This document shows positions 53,742-62,042 of a DNA stretch of 64,000 nt, piece by piece. A model generated the notes under the pieces. The model was given only the letters and a program-made list of their open reading frames with translations, was not told the origin of the DNA and did not search any database. The DNA comes from Paracoccaceae bacterium (lineage in GTDB: Bacteria > Pseudomonadota > Alphaproteobacteria > Rhodobacterales > Rhodobacteraceae). Positions within the stretch are counted from its first letter, which is position 1. Each line of letters opens with the position of its first letter. The stretch lies in contig JAWPMR010000001.1 of the NCBI GenBank assembly GCA_033344815.1, positions 854,136 to 918,135 of the forward strand. Direction: 5' to 3'. Position numbers and translations under genes: made by a program.

Positions 53742-54212
53742 ATGCGCACCATACTTCTTGCCTGCACATTGCTTGCCGCCCCCGCGTTTGCGGAGATCGA
53801 AGAAGCGCGCGATATGATGGAGGCCGGTCAATTTGAAGAAGCCTACGAAGCACTTTGGCCCGCCGCGCGGTCGGGCAATGCCGACGCAGAAGAGCTGATC
53901 GGCGTGATGTATGCCATGGGCCTCGGTGTGCCGCGCGATGACGTGCGCGCGTTTGAATGGTATCTGCGCTCGGCGATGAAGGGGCATCCGGGTGCGCAAT
54001 CTGGTGTTGGATGGTACTATGAGGTCGGGCGCGGATTGCCTAGCGTTGACCTTACGCGCGCCTATATGTGGTACACGCTTTCCGCCATTGGCGGTGATCC
54101 TGACGCCGCGATCAGCCTGGAAGAGGTCGTCAAGAAAATGACGCCGGAAGAGATCGAAAAAGCGCATGTCCTAGTGGCCGACTACAAGGTCTGGATGTAT
54201 CCGTTTCGGTGA
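53742..54212 (+). CDS. Sel1-repeat exported protein
   Basis: A 156-residue protein with a signal peptide ('RTILLACTLLAAPAFA', about residue 17) and two or three Sel1 repeats ('AAR-SGNADAEELIGVMYAMGLGVPRDDVRAFEWYLRSAMKGHPGAQSGVGWYYEVGRGLP'). Sel1 repeats are solenoid scaffolds for protein contacts in the periplasm. GGAG lies about 12 nt before ATG 53742. It is divergent from the peroxidase gene with almost no spacer, so the two may share control. Confidence 0.88.
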   Translation: MRTILLACTLLAAPAFAEIEEARDMMEAGQFEEAYEALWPAARSGNADAEELIGVMYAMGLGVPRDDVRAFEWYLRSAMKGHPGAQSGVGWYYEVGRGLPSVDLTRAYMWYTLSAIGGDPDAAISLEEVVKKMTPEEIEKAHVLVADYKVWMYPFR

Positions 54213-54215
54213 TCG

Positions 54216-54240
54216 GGGGCGGCCAAAGACCGCCCCTTTT
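54216..54240 (+). terminator. Terminator after the Sel1 gene
   Basis: GGGGCGG and CCGCCCC pair around a 7-nt loop and are followed by TTTT. It lies a few bases past the Sel1 stop and also separates it from the convergent TRAP dctP. Confidence 0.85.
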
Positions 54241-54244
54241 CGGT

Positions 54245-55303
54245 TTAGTTCAAGTCTGCCGCGCGGGCTTCGCCAAGCTCAGCTTCGGCCTCAGCAACCG
54301 CTTCCGCGAGCGCGTCAAAAATTTCCTCGCCCCGTCCGACGTTGCCTTTGAACCAGTCAAACACAGGTGCGGCACCTTCTTTGAAGGCCGCTTTCTGCTC
54401 AGGTGTTGGGACATAAAGATCGCCACCTTCGGCCACGAATTGCTCGTAGGCGGCGATAGATTTACGCTTGGGCGAGGCAAATGTCGCCTGTTGCAGCGCA
54501 TAGAACCCATCCACCACAACGCGGCGCATATCTTCGGGCATCTCAAGGAATTTTGCGTTGTTCATCCACCACAGCGCGCCCATGTAAGCGTGGCCGTCCA
54601 GCGTGACATATTTCAATCCCGCATCGGGGAATTTCATGCCCATAATGTCGGTAATGCCGTTTTTGGAGCCCTCGACAACGCCGGTCTGAAAAGAGGTGAA
54701 CAATTCAGGCCACGGGATCGGTGTCGGGGCTGCACCAAGTGCTTTGACCAGCTCTTGCGGCAGGTCCGCCACAACCGTACGGATCTTCAGCCCTTCCATG
54801 TCCGACGGCTCTGCCACGCGACGTTTGGTATTGGCAAAGTTGCGCCACCCGCCCGTGTTGCCGATGGTCATCAAGCGGATTGTGTCACCGGAGTCCTCCA
54901 GCGCCATGGCGCGCATTTTGCGGGTGAAATCGCCCGACAGAACCGTTTCTGCAATCCGGTCATCTGCCATCAGGTAAGGCAGGTCAAGCACCTGAACATA
55001 AGGGAAAATCCCCGAGGCACCGCCCGAAGTAGACACATAGACGTCGATGGTTCCATCTGCGACGCCCTGCAGACATTCCGCACCATTGCCACACAATTGT
55101 GTTCCGATGAACAGTTCAACCTCGATTGCACCATTGGACGCGGCTTCAACGTAGTTTTTGAACACGACCAGACCATCATAGTCTTCGTCATTCTCATTGG
55201 AATTGGCCGTGGCGCGGATCTTAAAGTCCGCGGCGGACGCAGCCATCGCCGTACCGGCAAGCAACGCCGCCAAGGTCAAAGTCTTTAGTGTATTTTTCAG
55301 CAT
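54245..55303 (-). CDS. dctP: TRAP transporter substrate-binding protein (DctP)
   Basis: A 352-residue periplasmic binding protein. ATG 55303 follows GGGAGAGAGC and is preferred over the upstream in-frame start at 55339. It has a signal peptide ('LTLAALLAGTAMAASA'), then 'FKIRATANSNENDEDYDGLVVFKNYVEAASNG', 'MTIGNTGGWRNFANTKR', the Arg-containing 'LKIRTVVADLPQELVKALGAAPTPIPW' and 'SFQTGVVEGSKNGITDIMG'. It is the last gene of the minus-strand operon that begins with the flavin monooxygenase. Unlike the first two TRAP operons, dctP comes after dctQM. The genes before it suggest a sulfonate such as sulfoquinovose as substrate. Confidence 0.92.
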   Translation of the reverse strand: MLKNTLKTLTLAALLAGTAMAASAADFKIRATANSNENDEDYDGLVVFKNYVEAASNGAIEVELFIGTQLCGNGAECLQGVADGTIDVYVSTSGGASGIFPYVQVLDLPYLMADDRIAETVLSGDFTRKMRAMALEDSGDTIRLMTIGNTGGWRNFANTKRRVAEPSDMEGLKIRTVVADLPQELVKALGAAPTPIPWPELFTSFQTGVVEGSKNGITDIMGMKFPDAGLKYVTLDGHAYMGALWWMNNAKFLEMPEDMRRVVVDGFYALQQATFASPKRKSIAAYEQFVAEGGDLYVPTPEQKAAFKEGAAPVFDWFKGNVGRGEEIFDALAEAVAEAEAELGEARAADLN

Positions 55304-55328
55304 TAAGCTCTCTCCCGTTAGATTATAG

Positions 55329-56618
55329 TTAGTTTGCAAAGCCCGTCAGTCGCGGGACGGTCATGGATAGCGCCGGTATGTAGGTGATCAGGAAAATCAC
55401 TAAGATCTCCACCGCGAGGAAAGGCAGGATCGCTTTGGAAATTGCTTCCACGCGTTCGCCCGACACCGACGAGGCCACGAATAAAACCAGCCCCATGGGC
55501 GGTGTCGCCAGCCCCACTGTCAGATTGACGCTCATGATGATCGCGAAATGGATCGGATCGACGCCGAGACTAACAAAGATGGGTCCTAAAATCGGCCCCA
55601 GAATGATGATTGCCGGACCCGCATCCAAAAACATCCCCACAACGAACAACAACAGATTGATCAGGAACAATAGGATCAGGGGGTTGCTGGTCAGGCTGAG
55701 CACAAATTCAGCCATGGCTTCAGGTGCGTGGCTCAGGCTGACGACCGTCTTGAAGGCCATGGCGGCCCCGACCAGCAGCAGAACTACCGCAGAGGTGATC
55801 CCTGCCCGGTTCAGCACATCCGGAAGATCGCTGAGTTTCAGCGTCCGCATGACAAATAACCCGATGACCAGCGCATAGGCCACAGCAACAGCCGCGGCTT
55901 CAGTGGGGGTAAATACGCCCGCCAAGATACCACCCAGAATAATGACAGGCGTCATCAATGGGAAAAACGCCTTGAGGCTCGCTTGACCGCGTTCACCCCA
56001 TGAGTGCTTTTTCGTGGCCACGGGGAAATCGTATTTATCCGCCTGAAACTTCACCATCAACATGAGGCCAAGACCGACCATAATGCCCGGCACAATGCCC
56101 GCGAGGAACAACGCAGCAACGCTTTCGCCCATCACATAGGCATAGATGATCATGATGCCCGAAGGCGGAATAATAGGCCCAATGACCGAGCTGGCCGCGG
56201 TAATGGCGGCGGCAAATTTGCGCGTGTAGCCCTGTTTTTCCATGGCCGGGATCAGCATGGACCCAAGCGCGGAGGTATCCGCCACAGCAGACCCTGACAG
56301 ACCGGCAAAAAGCATCGAGGACAGGATGTTCACATGTGCCAAACCACCGCGAAAATGCCCCATCATGGCTTGAGCAAATTCGACCAGCCGCATGGTAATG
56401 CCGCCCTTGTTCATCAGCTCGCCCGCGAGCATGAAGAAGGGAATGGCCATCAGTGGAAAACTGTCCATCCCATTGTAAACGTTACGGTACAGGAGTGTGA
56501 TGTCTTTTTCCTGACCGTTCAGCCAGAGCAGGATACCCGGCGCGGCCAGAAGGCCAAAAAACACCGGCAGACCGATCAACAAGAAAACGAGGAAAAGCGG
56601 GAGAAACCATACCAGCAT
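55329..56618 (-). CDS. dctM: TRAP transporter large permease (DctM)
   Basis: A 429-residue permease with the usual DctM elements ('MLFAGLSGSAVADTSALGSMLIPAMEKQGYTRKFAAAITAASSVIGPIIPPSGIMIIYAYV', 'GGILAGVFTPTEAAAVAVAYAL'). The start overlaps the dctQ stop. It is in operon with dctQ (upstream) and dctP (25 bp downstream). Confidence 0.95.
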   Translation of the reverse strand: MLVWFLPLFLVFLLIGLPVFFGLLAAPGILLWLNGQEKDITLLYRNVYNGMDSFPLMAIPFFMLAGELMNKGGITMRLVEFAQAMMGHFRGGLAHVNILSSMLFAGLSGSAVADTSALGSMLIPAMEKQGYTRKFAAAITAASSVIGPIIPPSGIMIIYAYVMGESVAALFLAGIVPGIMVGLGLMLMVKFQADKYDFPVATKKHSWGERGQASLKAFFPLMTPVIILGGILAGVFTPTEAAAVAVAYALVIGLFVMRTLKLSDLPDVLNRAGITSAVVLLLVGAAMAFKTVVSLSHAPEAMAEFVLSLTSNPLILLFLINLLLFVVGMFLDAGPAIIILGPILGPIFVSLGVDPIHFAIIMSVNLTVGLATPPMGLVLFVASSVSGERVEAISKAILPFLAVEILVIFLITYIPALSMTVPRLTGFAN

Positions 56619-57208
56619 TATTCAGCTCCCACTTGTTCTTCGAGAGAAATGGGAGGCAGACGATCTTCGCCGCCCATCATTTTCACGATCGCGCGCAGGA
56701 TCAATTCCACGTTCACGGAAATGAGCAGTGCAACGCCCAGCAAGAGCGATGCCATCATCCAACTGCGTGGCACGCGCAGCCAGTTCTCAAAGGTTAAATC
56801 CGTCGGAACATAAAGCGAGGCCGTAGCGAATTTACCCGCAAATCCCGTCACTTCGGACCACCCGATCTGCACAGCGACGATCAAAACGCCGAGGCTCAGA
56901 AACAGGAGGATCAGCGTGATAACAGCCCCGATGCGCGCGGGCAACAAGCGCACCAGCGTATCAATGGCGACAAACCCGCCGCGCCGGAAGGCTGTCGGTG
57001 CCATCAAACCGGTCATCCACATCATGCAGAAACGTGCGGCCTCGTCGGGCCAAGGCAGCGCGCTGTTTAACGCGTATCGGAAGAAAACTTGAATCAGGAT
57101 CGCGACGACCATTGCGGCCACGGCAAACACGCCGATGGCGCGTCCAAGCGTCAGCAAGGCCTCATTGACCAGCCGGAGCGGTGTCATCACCGCCAGCAAT
57201 GCTCCCAT
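56618..57208 (-). CDS. dctQ: TRAP transporter small permease (DctQ)
   Basis: A 196-residue membrane protein with four helices: 'FAVAAMVVAILIQVFFRYALN', 'DEAARFCMMWMTGLMAPTAF', 'AVITLILLFLSLGVLIVAVQIG' and 'SWMMASLLLGVALLISVNVEL'. GGGAGGAGGC lies before ATG 57208. An 80-bp spacer with a GCGCAGG/CCTGCGC hairpin separates it from the flavin reductase gene on the same strand. Confidence 0.92.
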   Translation of the reverse strand: MGALLAVMTPLRLVNEALLTLGRAIGVFAVAAMVVAILIQVFFRYALNSALPWPDEAARFCMMWMTGLMAPTAFRRGGFVAIDTLVRLLPARIGAVITLILLFLSLGVLIVAVQIGWSEVTGFAGKFATASLYVPTDLTFENWLRVPRSWMMASLLLGVALLISVNVELILRAIVKMMGGEDRLPPISLEEQVGAE

Positions 57209-57251
57209 GTCGGAGCCTCCTCCCTTGTGCCCGGGTATTCCGGGTCACCGC

Positions 57252-57270
57252 GCGCAGGTTTTCCCTGCGC
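57252..57270. repeat. Hairpin between flavin reductase and dctQ
   Basis: GCGCAGG (57252-57258) and CCTGCGC (57264-57270) form a perfect 7-bp stem with a 5-nt loop. No T tract follows, so it is more likely an mRNA processing or stability hairpin than a terminator. Confidence 0.5.
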
Positions 57271-57288
57271 CCTTCATTGGTTGGCCCT

Positions 57289-57813
57289 TTAAGCCTTTTT
57301 GTCAAACCTTCTAAAGCGGCCTTGGCAAAAAATCAGCGCCTCCCCCTCCCGGGAGGCGGCTGACAGGACCCGACCCAGAACAATCGAATGATCGCCTGCG
57401 TCATGAATTTGGTGTGTCACGCATTCAAATCGCGCCAGACAATCGTTCAGCAATGGCACGCCTTGCGCGTTGAATGTGACGTCCAACCCATCAAACGCCT
57501 GACCCGATTTGGCAAATGCCATGGCGACATCTTCGTGCTCAGGCGCCATCACATGGATCGCAAAATTTTGCGCTTGGATGAAGGCATGATACCGACTGGA
57601 TGATTTCGCCGGGCTCCACATCACAAGGGCCGGATCCATCGAAATGCTGGAAAAGGAATTTGCCGTCATGCCAATCGGGCCTTGCGGCGTTTGTGCCGTT
57701 ACCACGGTCACCCCGGTGGCGAACTGACCCAAGGCATTGCGAAATTGCCTCTGTGTATCAGCGCCGGGCGCGAAGTGATTCATCTGCGCCATTTGCCGTG
57801 TGCCATCTGCCAT
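57289..57813 (-). CDS. Flavin reductase (SmoA/SsuE-like partner)
   Basis: A 174-residue FMN-binding split-barrel reductase: 'FRNALGQFATGVTVVTAQTPQGPIGMTANSFSSISMDPALVMWSP' (flavin-binding loop) and 'DAGDHSIVLGRVLSAASREGEALIF'. It would supply reduced FMN to the adjacent SsuD-like monooxygenase. ATG 57813 overlaps the AKR stop by one base (TGATG), with AGGAGG upstream. In Agrobacterium's sulfoquinovose monooxygenase pathway the equivalent is SmoA. It is also similar to the stand-alone protein at 36610. Confidence 0.9.
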   Translation of the reverse strand: MADGTRQMAQMNHFAPGADTQRQFRNALGQFATGVTVVTAQTPQGPIGMTANSFSSISMDPALVMWSPAKSSSRYHAFIQAQNFAIHVMAPEHEDVAMAFAKSGQAFDGLDVTFNAQGVPLLNDCLARFECVTHQIHDAGDHSIVLGRVLSAASREGEALIFCQGRFRRFDKKA

Positions 57814-58703
57814 CACGCGACCTCCTGTCCGTTTGCGGCTTCAAAAAGTTCAAACCAGGTTTGGCGATCCATTTCGACCTTGAAAGCATCGCTGAATGTG
57901 GCGATGCGTGACAGCGTATTTGTCCCCATCACGGGCATAATTCCAGCGGGGTGCGCCAATAACCAGGCAACAGCAACTGCGGCACGATCAACGCCTTGCG
58001 CGGCACCAATTTCGTCCATCTTGGCGCTCAGAGGATTTGTTTCCGTCATCAAGGACCCACCGCCGAGGGGCGACCACGCCATGGGTTTGATCTTATGCTG
58101 TTGCAGATGCGCCAGATCGCCATTGGTGTAACTGTCCCGCGCGGCCAGCGACATTTCAATCTGGTTTGTCACCAAACGGTTGTTCATCGCGGATTGCAAT
58201 AAATCCCAATCCCATGGTCGGAAATTGGACACTCCGACAGCGCGTACTTTGCCGCTTTGGATCAAGGCATCCAATGCGCCACCGGTTTCTTCGGCATCCA
58301 TCATCGGATCAGGGCGGTGGATCAGCAACAGATCAATCTGCTCAATGCCCATATAGGTCAACGACGCCTCGACCGAGGCCTGAATATGCGCCGCTGACGT
58401 GTCATAGTATTTGACCCGCCGGTCGCTGTATTTGCCGATGGGCGCAACGATGTCACATTTTGTCACGATTTCAAGCTGATCGCGCAAACCGGGGCTTTGT
58501 TTCAAACACGCACCCAACACCTCTTCGGCGGCATAGCCCCCATAGATATCTGCCTGATCCATCGTGGTAATGCCCTGCGCAAGACAAGCATCAATCTTGG
58601 CACGCACGTGATCGGGCGCGGTGTTTGTGTCATCGGCCAGACGCCACATGCCATAGATAATGCGGCTGAATTGCAGGGTGTCGGAAAGGGCAATGCGTTC
58701 CAT
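57813..58703 (-). CDS. Aldo/keto reductase (YdhF/SmoB-like)
   Basis: A 296-residue AKR-superfamily protein. The catalytic tetrad is Asp49 and Tyr54 ('DQADIYGGY'), Lys82 ('VTKCDI') and His129 ('LLLIHRPDP'). The strand pattern 'VGVSNFRPWDWDLLQ' and 'MAWSPLGGGSL' places it in the YdhF-like subgroup. In the oxidative sulfoquinovose pathway SmoB, an enzyme of this family, reduces 6-oxo-glucose from the monooxygenase to glucose. Its start overlaps the monooxygenase gene's stop, so all three enzymes are translationally coupled. Confidence 0.9.
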   Translation of the reverse strand: MERIALSDTLQFSRIIYGMWRLADDTNTAPDHVRAKIDACLAQGITTMDQADIYGGYAAEEVLGACLKQSPGLRDQLEIVTKCDIVAPIGKYSDRRVKYYDTSAAHIQASVEASLTYMGIEQIDLLLIHRPDPMMDAEETGGALDALIQSGKVRAVGVSNFRPWDWDLLQSAMNNRLVTNQIEMSLAARDSYTNGDLAHLQQHKIKPMAWSPLGGGSLMTETNPLSAKMDEIGAAQGVDRAAVAVAWLLAHPAGIMPVMGTNTLSRIATFSDAFKVEMDRQTWFELFEAANGQEVA

Positions 58704-59857
58704 CAGCGGCGTTCTCCGGCGGCAAGTGGGGTTTTTGGCGCAGCGTTTGGCACGCGCCCATAGGCTTCTGGCAAGGAGCAGGTTTTTAGGTGCGGCATCA
58801 CCAAACGTCCAAAATGCTCGGCTTCTTCAATGTGCGGATACCCGGAGAAAATGAACGCCCGGATGCCCATTTTCCGGTAAGCTTCGATCTCGGAAAGAAC
58901 CTGATCGGCGGACCCGACCAAGGCCGCGCCACATCCAGACCGCGCGCGCCCGACGCCCGTCCACAAATGAGGCTCAACATAGCCAAACTCATCCGCAATA
59001 TCGCGGTTTTTCGACTGATGCGACACACCAAGCGAGGTCGAATCCAAAGCCCGTTCGCGAATTTTGCGGCCATAGTCGTCATCTAATTTAGAGACGATGT
59101 AATCGGCGTATTCTTTCGCCTCGGCTTCGGTATCGCGCACAATCATATGCACGCGCAGGCCGTAATCCAGCGTGCGCCCTTTTTCAGCCGCCCGTGTGTG
59201 TACCGCCTGCATCCGTCCGGCGATCTGATCTTTGGGCTCTGGCCACATCAGATAAACGTCACAATGTTCAGCGCAAAGATCCAACGCTGCCGGAGAATAC
59301 CCCCCGAAATACAACAGTGGCCCGCCTGTTTGATAGGGGCGTACCGGGTCCGTTGTGACCTTTTCGAATTGGTAAACTTCGCCTTGATGATCGATCTCAT
59401 CGCGCGTCCAGGCCTGTTTGAGGATTTCCACAACCTCGCGGGACCGTTGATAGCGAAAATTACTTTCTGCTTTTTCGCCCGGGAAATCAGAGCTGATGAT
59501 ATTGACCGTCAAACGGCCCTCCAGCATGTGATCAAGGGTGGCAATCGTGCGCGCCAACATGATGGGCTGCATCTCCCCACAGCGCACGGCGGCCAGCAGG
59601 TTGATTTTATCAGTGATCGGCGCGCAGCCCGCCACAAAACTCAACGTGTCCTGCCCCACCTGATAGGACGATGGGCACAGAATATTGCGAAACCCCTGCG
59701 CCTCAGCGGTTTTCACGATATCCGAACAATGCTTCCAGGAAGAGCGCAGATCACCATCCGGCACACCCAAGAATTGATAGTCATCAGAGCACAGAGCCGA
59801 AAACCAGGACACTTCCGCCGCATCTAAATCTGCTGAGGTTACCGGCACGATCGTCAT
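58703..59857 (-). CDS. SsuD-like flavin-dependent sulfonate monooxygenase (SmoC candidate)
   Basis: A 384-residue luciferase-like, flavin-dependent monooxygenase (SsuD is 381). ATG 59857 follows AAGGGAAATCT; the frame upstream to 59977 is not protein-like. SsuD sulfonate-site residues have equivalents at Arg235 and His237 ('GLRVHMIVR'), Arg306 ('VGRARSGCGAALVG') and Tyr340 ('FSGYPHIEEAEH'). SsuD's Cys54 loop differs ('PSSYQVGQD'). Predicted reaction: oxidative removal of sulfite from an organosulfonate to leave an aldehyde. Coupling to an AKR and a flavin reductase points to sulfoquinovose, though other sulfonates are possible. First gene of the six-gene operon. Confidence 0.88.
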   Translation of the reverse strand: MTIVPVTSADLDAAEVSWFSALCSDDYQFLGVPDGDLRSSWKHCSDIVKTAEAQGFRNILCPSSYQVGQDTLSFVAGCAPITDKINLLAAVRCGEMQPIMLARTIATLDHMLEGRLTVNIISSDFPGEKAESNFRYQRSREVVEILKQAWTRDEIDHQGEVYQFEKVTTDPVRPYQTGGPLLYFGGYSPAALDLCAEHCDVYLMWPEPKDQIAGRMQAVHTRAAEKGRTLDYGLRVHMIVRDTEAEAKEYADYIVSKLDDDYGRKIRERALDSTSLGVSHQSKNRDIADEFGYVEPHLWTGVGRARSGCGAALVGSADQVLSEIEAYRKMGIRAFIFSGYPHIEEAEHFGRLVMPHLKTCSLPEAYGRVPNAAPKTPLAAGERR

Positions 59858-59912
59858 AGATTTCCCTTTGCACGCCTTGATATGAATTGCCCCTTGAATA
59901 GCACTCACAAAC

Positions 59913-59934
59913 TGGTAGATCAATGGTGTATCAA
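59913..59934. promoter_or_regulatory. Tandem 11-nt repeat, candidate regulator site
   Basis: TGGTAGATCAA (59913-59923) is followed immediately by TGGTGTATCAA (59924-59934), differing at two bases. It lies in the 102-bp divergent spacer between the monooxygenase and HutC-type regulator genes, one helical turn apart. Confidence 0.45.
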
Positions 59935-59959
59935 TTTTCAAATCACGTTTACCCGCTTC

Positions 59960-60667
59960 ATGGTCACACCATCTCAAAACGCCAACACGCCGCCAAAATA
60001 TGTCCAGCTCAGCGAGTTGCTGGCGCGCGACATTGATGCGGGGCGTTTGCTGGATGGGGAACGTCTGCCGCCGGAACGCGACATGGCCGCATCACTTGGC
60101 ACCTCTATTGGCACCCTGCGCAAAGCCCTTGCCGTGCTGGAAAAAAAGGGATTGTTGCGCCGGGTTCAAGGCTCGGGCAACTATATTCAGAAATCCGTTG
60201 AAGCCGCTGGCGCATATCCGATGTTTCGCCTCGAATTGCTCTCGGGAGGCGGTTTGCCGACAGCTCAGGTTCTCACGCTGGATGTGATTCAAAAACCGAA
60301 AGACTTGCCCGCTTTTGGCACAAGCCCACGCGCCACGCGCATCCGCCGCCGCCGTTATCTCAATGATGTAGCAATTGCGGTTGAAGAAATCTGGCTCGAT
60401 GCCAGCGTGGGGGAATTGAGTGTCAATCGCCTCTCTGATTCTCTATATCAAACCTATCTCCAACAGCTGCATTTCTGGATCACGCGGGCAGAAGACCGCG
60501 TCAGCATCGGGTCGCTGCCCTCCTGGACTCCCGAAAGCTTTGGTCAGGGTGGTGCCACTTGCGGATACATCGAACGCTACAGTTGGTCGGATCACCCCAC
60601 CGCAATTGAATTCTCTCGCACATGGTTTGATACCGCCAAAGCCGTCTACGTGCAGCGGTTGAAATAA
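59960..60667 (+). CDS. GntR/HutC-family regulator (UTRA domain)
   Basis: A 235-residue regulator from ATG 59960; the in-frame upstream ATG 59882 would add residues with no family pattern. The winged HTH is at about residues 12-75 ('LARDIDAGRLLDGERLPPERDMAASLGTSIGTLRKALAVLEKKGLLRRVQGSGNYI'). The UTRA ligand domain follows ('RATRIRRRRYLNDVAIAVEEIWLDA', 'WSDHPTAIEFSRTWFDTAKAVYVQRL'). HutC-type members commonly respond to sugars or amino acids. It is divergent from the monooxygenase/TRAP operon and followed by the Gfo/Idh/MocA gene, so it is the likely local regulator. Confidence 0.9.
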   Translation: MVTPSQNANTPPKYVQLSELLARDIDAGRLLDGERLPPERDMAASLGTSIGTLRKALAVLEKKGLLRRVQGSGNYIQKSVEAAGAYPMFRLELLSGGGLPTAQVLTLDVIQKPKDLPAFGTSPRATRIRRRRYLNDVAIAVEEIWLDASVGELSVNRLSDSLYQTYLQQLHFWITRAEDRVSIGSLPSWTPESFGQGGATCGYIERYSWSDHPTAIEFSRTWFDTAKAVYVQRLK

Positions 60668-60678
60668 GGACAACGGAC

Positions 60679-61773
60679 ATGAGTAAGATCACTCGGTATG
60701 GCATGATCGGCTGCGGCATGATGGGTCAAGAACACTTGAAAAATATCGCGCTTTTGCCCGACACCTCTGTTAGCGCGATATTTGAGCCAAACGAGGACAT
60801 GCGCCGGATTGCCCATTCACTGGCACCCAAGGCGCGATTTGTGAGCTCATTGGCAGAGCTGCTGGAGGAGGATACGCTGGAGTGTCTCGTCATTGGCAGC
60901 CCCAACCATTGTCACGCGGAGCAGGTCGTGGAAATCGCCGAAAAGCGCCCCCTGCCCTTGTTGGTAGAAAAGCCATTGCTGACTGATCCTGCGGACATCC
61001 CAAGGTTGAAAAAGGTCTCAGCAGCCTATCCGGCGCCGATCTGGGTTGCGATGGAGTATCGCTATATGCCGCCCATTGCCGCTTTGCTGAACGAAGTGGA
61101 GGAGGTAACGGGCGGGGTCAGAATGCTAAGCATCCGTGAACATCGCTTTCCGTTTCTTCACAAGGTGGGCAACTGGAACCGGTTCAATCATCAGACCGGC
61201 GGCACCTTTGTCGAGAAATGCTGTCATTTTTTTGATCTGATGCGTCTGGTCATGGGTACGAAACCGATCCGGGTCATGGCCAGTGCGGCGCAATCGGTGA
61301 ACCACCTTGATGAGAATTACGATGGCGCCGTGCCCGATATCATCGACAATGGTTATGTGATTGTCGATTTTGAAGGCGGCAAGCGCGCCATGCTGGAGTT
61401 GTGCATGTTTGCCGAAGGCGCGCGGTATCAGGAGACCATTTCCGCCCTCGGCCCGCAGGGAAAAATCGAAGCATTCGTACCCGGACCGACCCGCTTCTGG
61501 CCTGACGATCTGGGGCCCGCACCAACACCTGTTCTGGAGGTCAGCCCCCGGTTCCCGAAAAAACCGCAGACGCGCAAGGTTCCGGTCGATCCGAACCTGT
61601 TGGAAGCGGGTGACCACAATGGATCCACATTTTATCAGCATCAACGGTTTCTCGAACTGATACGCGGGCAACGCAGCCAGCCGGATGTGTCTTTTAGCGA
61701 TGGTCTATGGGCCGTGGAAATGGGCATGGCCGCACAGATTTCCGCGCAGACTGGTCGGTCGATTGATCTGTAA
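60679..61773 (+). CDS. Gfo/Idh/MocA-family oxidoreductase
   Basis: A 364-residue NAD(P)-dependent sugar oxidoreductase. It has the Rossmann start 'YGMIGCGMMGQEHLKNIALLP', 'GSPNHCHAEQVV', the EKP motif 'LVEKPLLTD' and 'MEYRYMPPIAALLNEVEEV'. The catalytic His/Lys region is 'TGGTFVEKCCHFFDLMRLVMG'. Members oxidise or epimerise sugars and inositols. It is 11 bp after the regulator gene, and no other sugar enzyme is coupled to it, so a role in processing the monooxygenase product or a related hexose is inferred. Confidence 0.88.
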   Translation: MSKITRYGMIGCGMMGQEHLKNIALLPDTSVSAIFEPNEDMRRIAHSLAPKARFVSSLAELLEEDTLECLVIGSPNHCHAEQVVEIAEKRPLPLLVEKPLLTDPADIPRLKKVSAAYPAPIWVAMEYRYMPPIAALLNEVEEVTGGVRMLSIREHRFPFLHKVGNWNRFNHQTGGTFVEKCCHFFDLMRLVMGTKPIRVMASAAQSVNHLDENYDGAVPDIIDNGYVIVDFEGGKRAMLELCMFAEGARYQETISALGPQGKIEAFVPGPTRFWPDDLGPAPTPVLEVSPRFPKKPQTRKVPVDPNLLEAGDHNGSTFYQHQRFLELIRGQRSQPDVSFSDGLWAVEMGMAAQISAQTGRSIDL

Positions 61774-62042
61774 GGACGGCCGCGAATCCATCCGTTCGGC
61801 CCACGCCAACCTGCCCCAAACGCAAGTTCAACGCGACTGAGGATACAGGATGGCCCCGAAATTCCTGTCGGGCCAAGCGGCACAAAGGCACGGAGCGAAC
61901 AAACCGCACCCAAACTCGATTTGCACGGATATTTTCAACCCATTGGTGCTTTTCAATGGCAGATGACCTGCCAAGCCTTGTCTGGTCATCTGCTGTCGGT
62001 CAGAAACATCGGCCATCCATTGTGCCTGTCCCGCCTGGTCGA

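Noticed and set aside
53736-54167. N-terminal extension of the di-haem peroxidase
   Set aside because: This part of the frame is antisense to the Sel1 gene, which has a signal peptide, repeats and a terminator, and it contains no peroxidase features.
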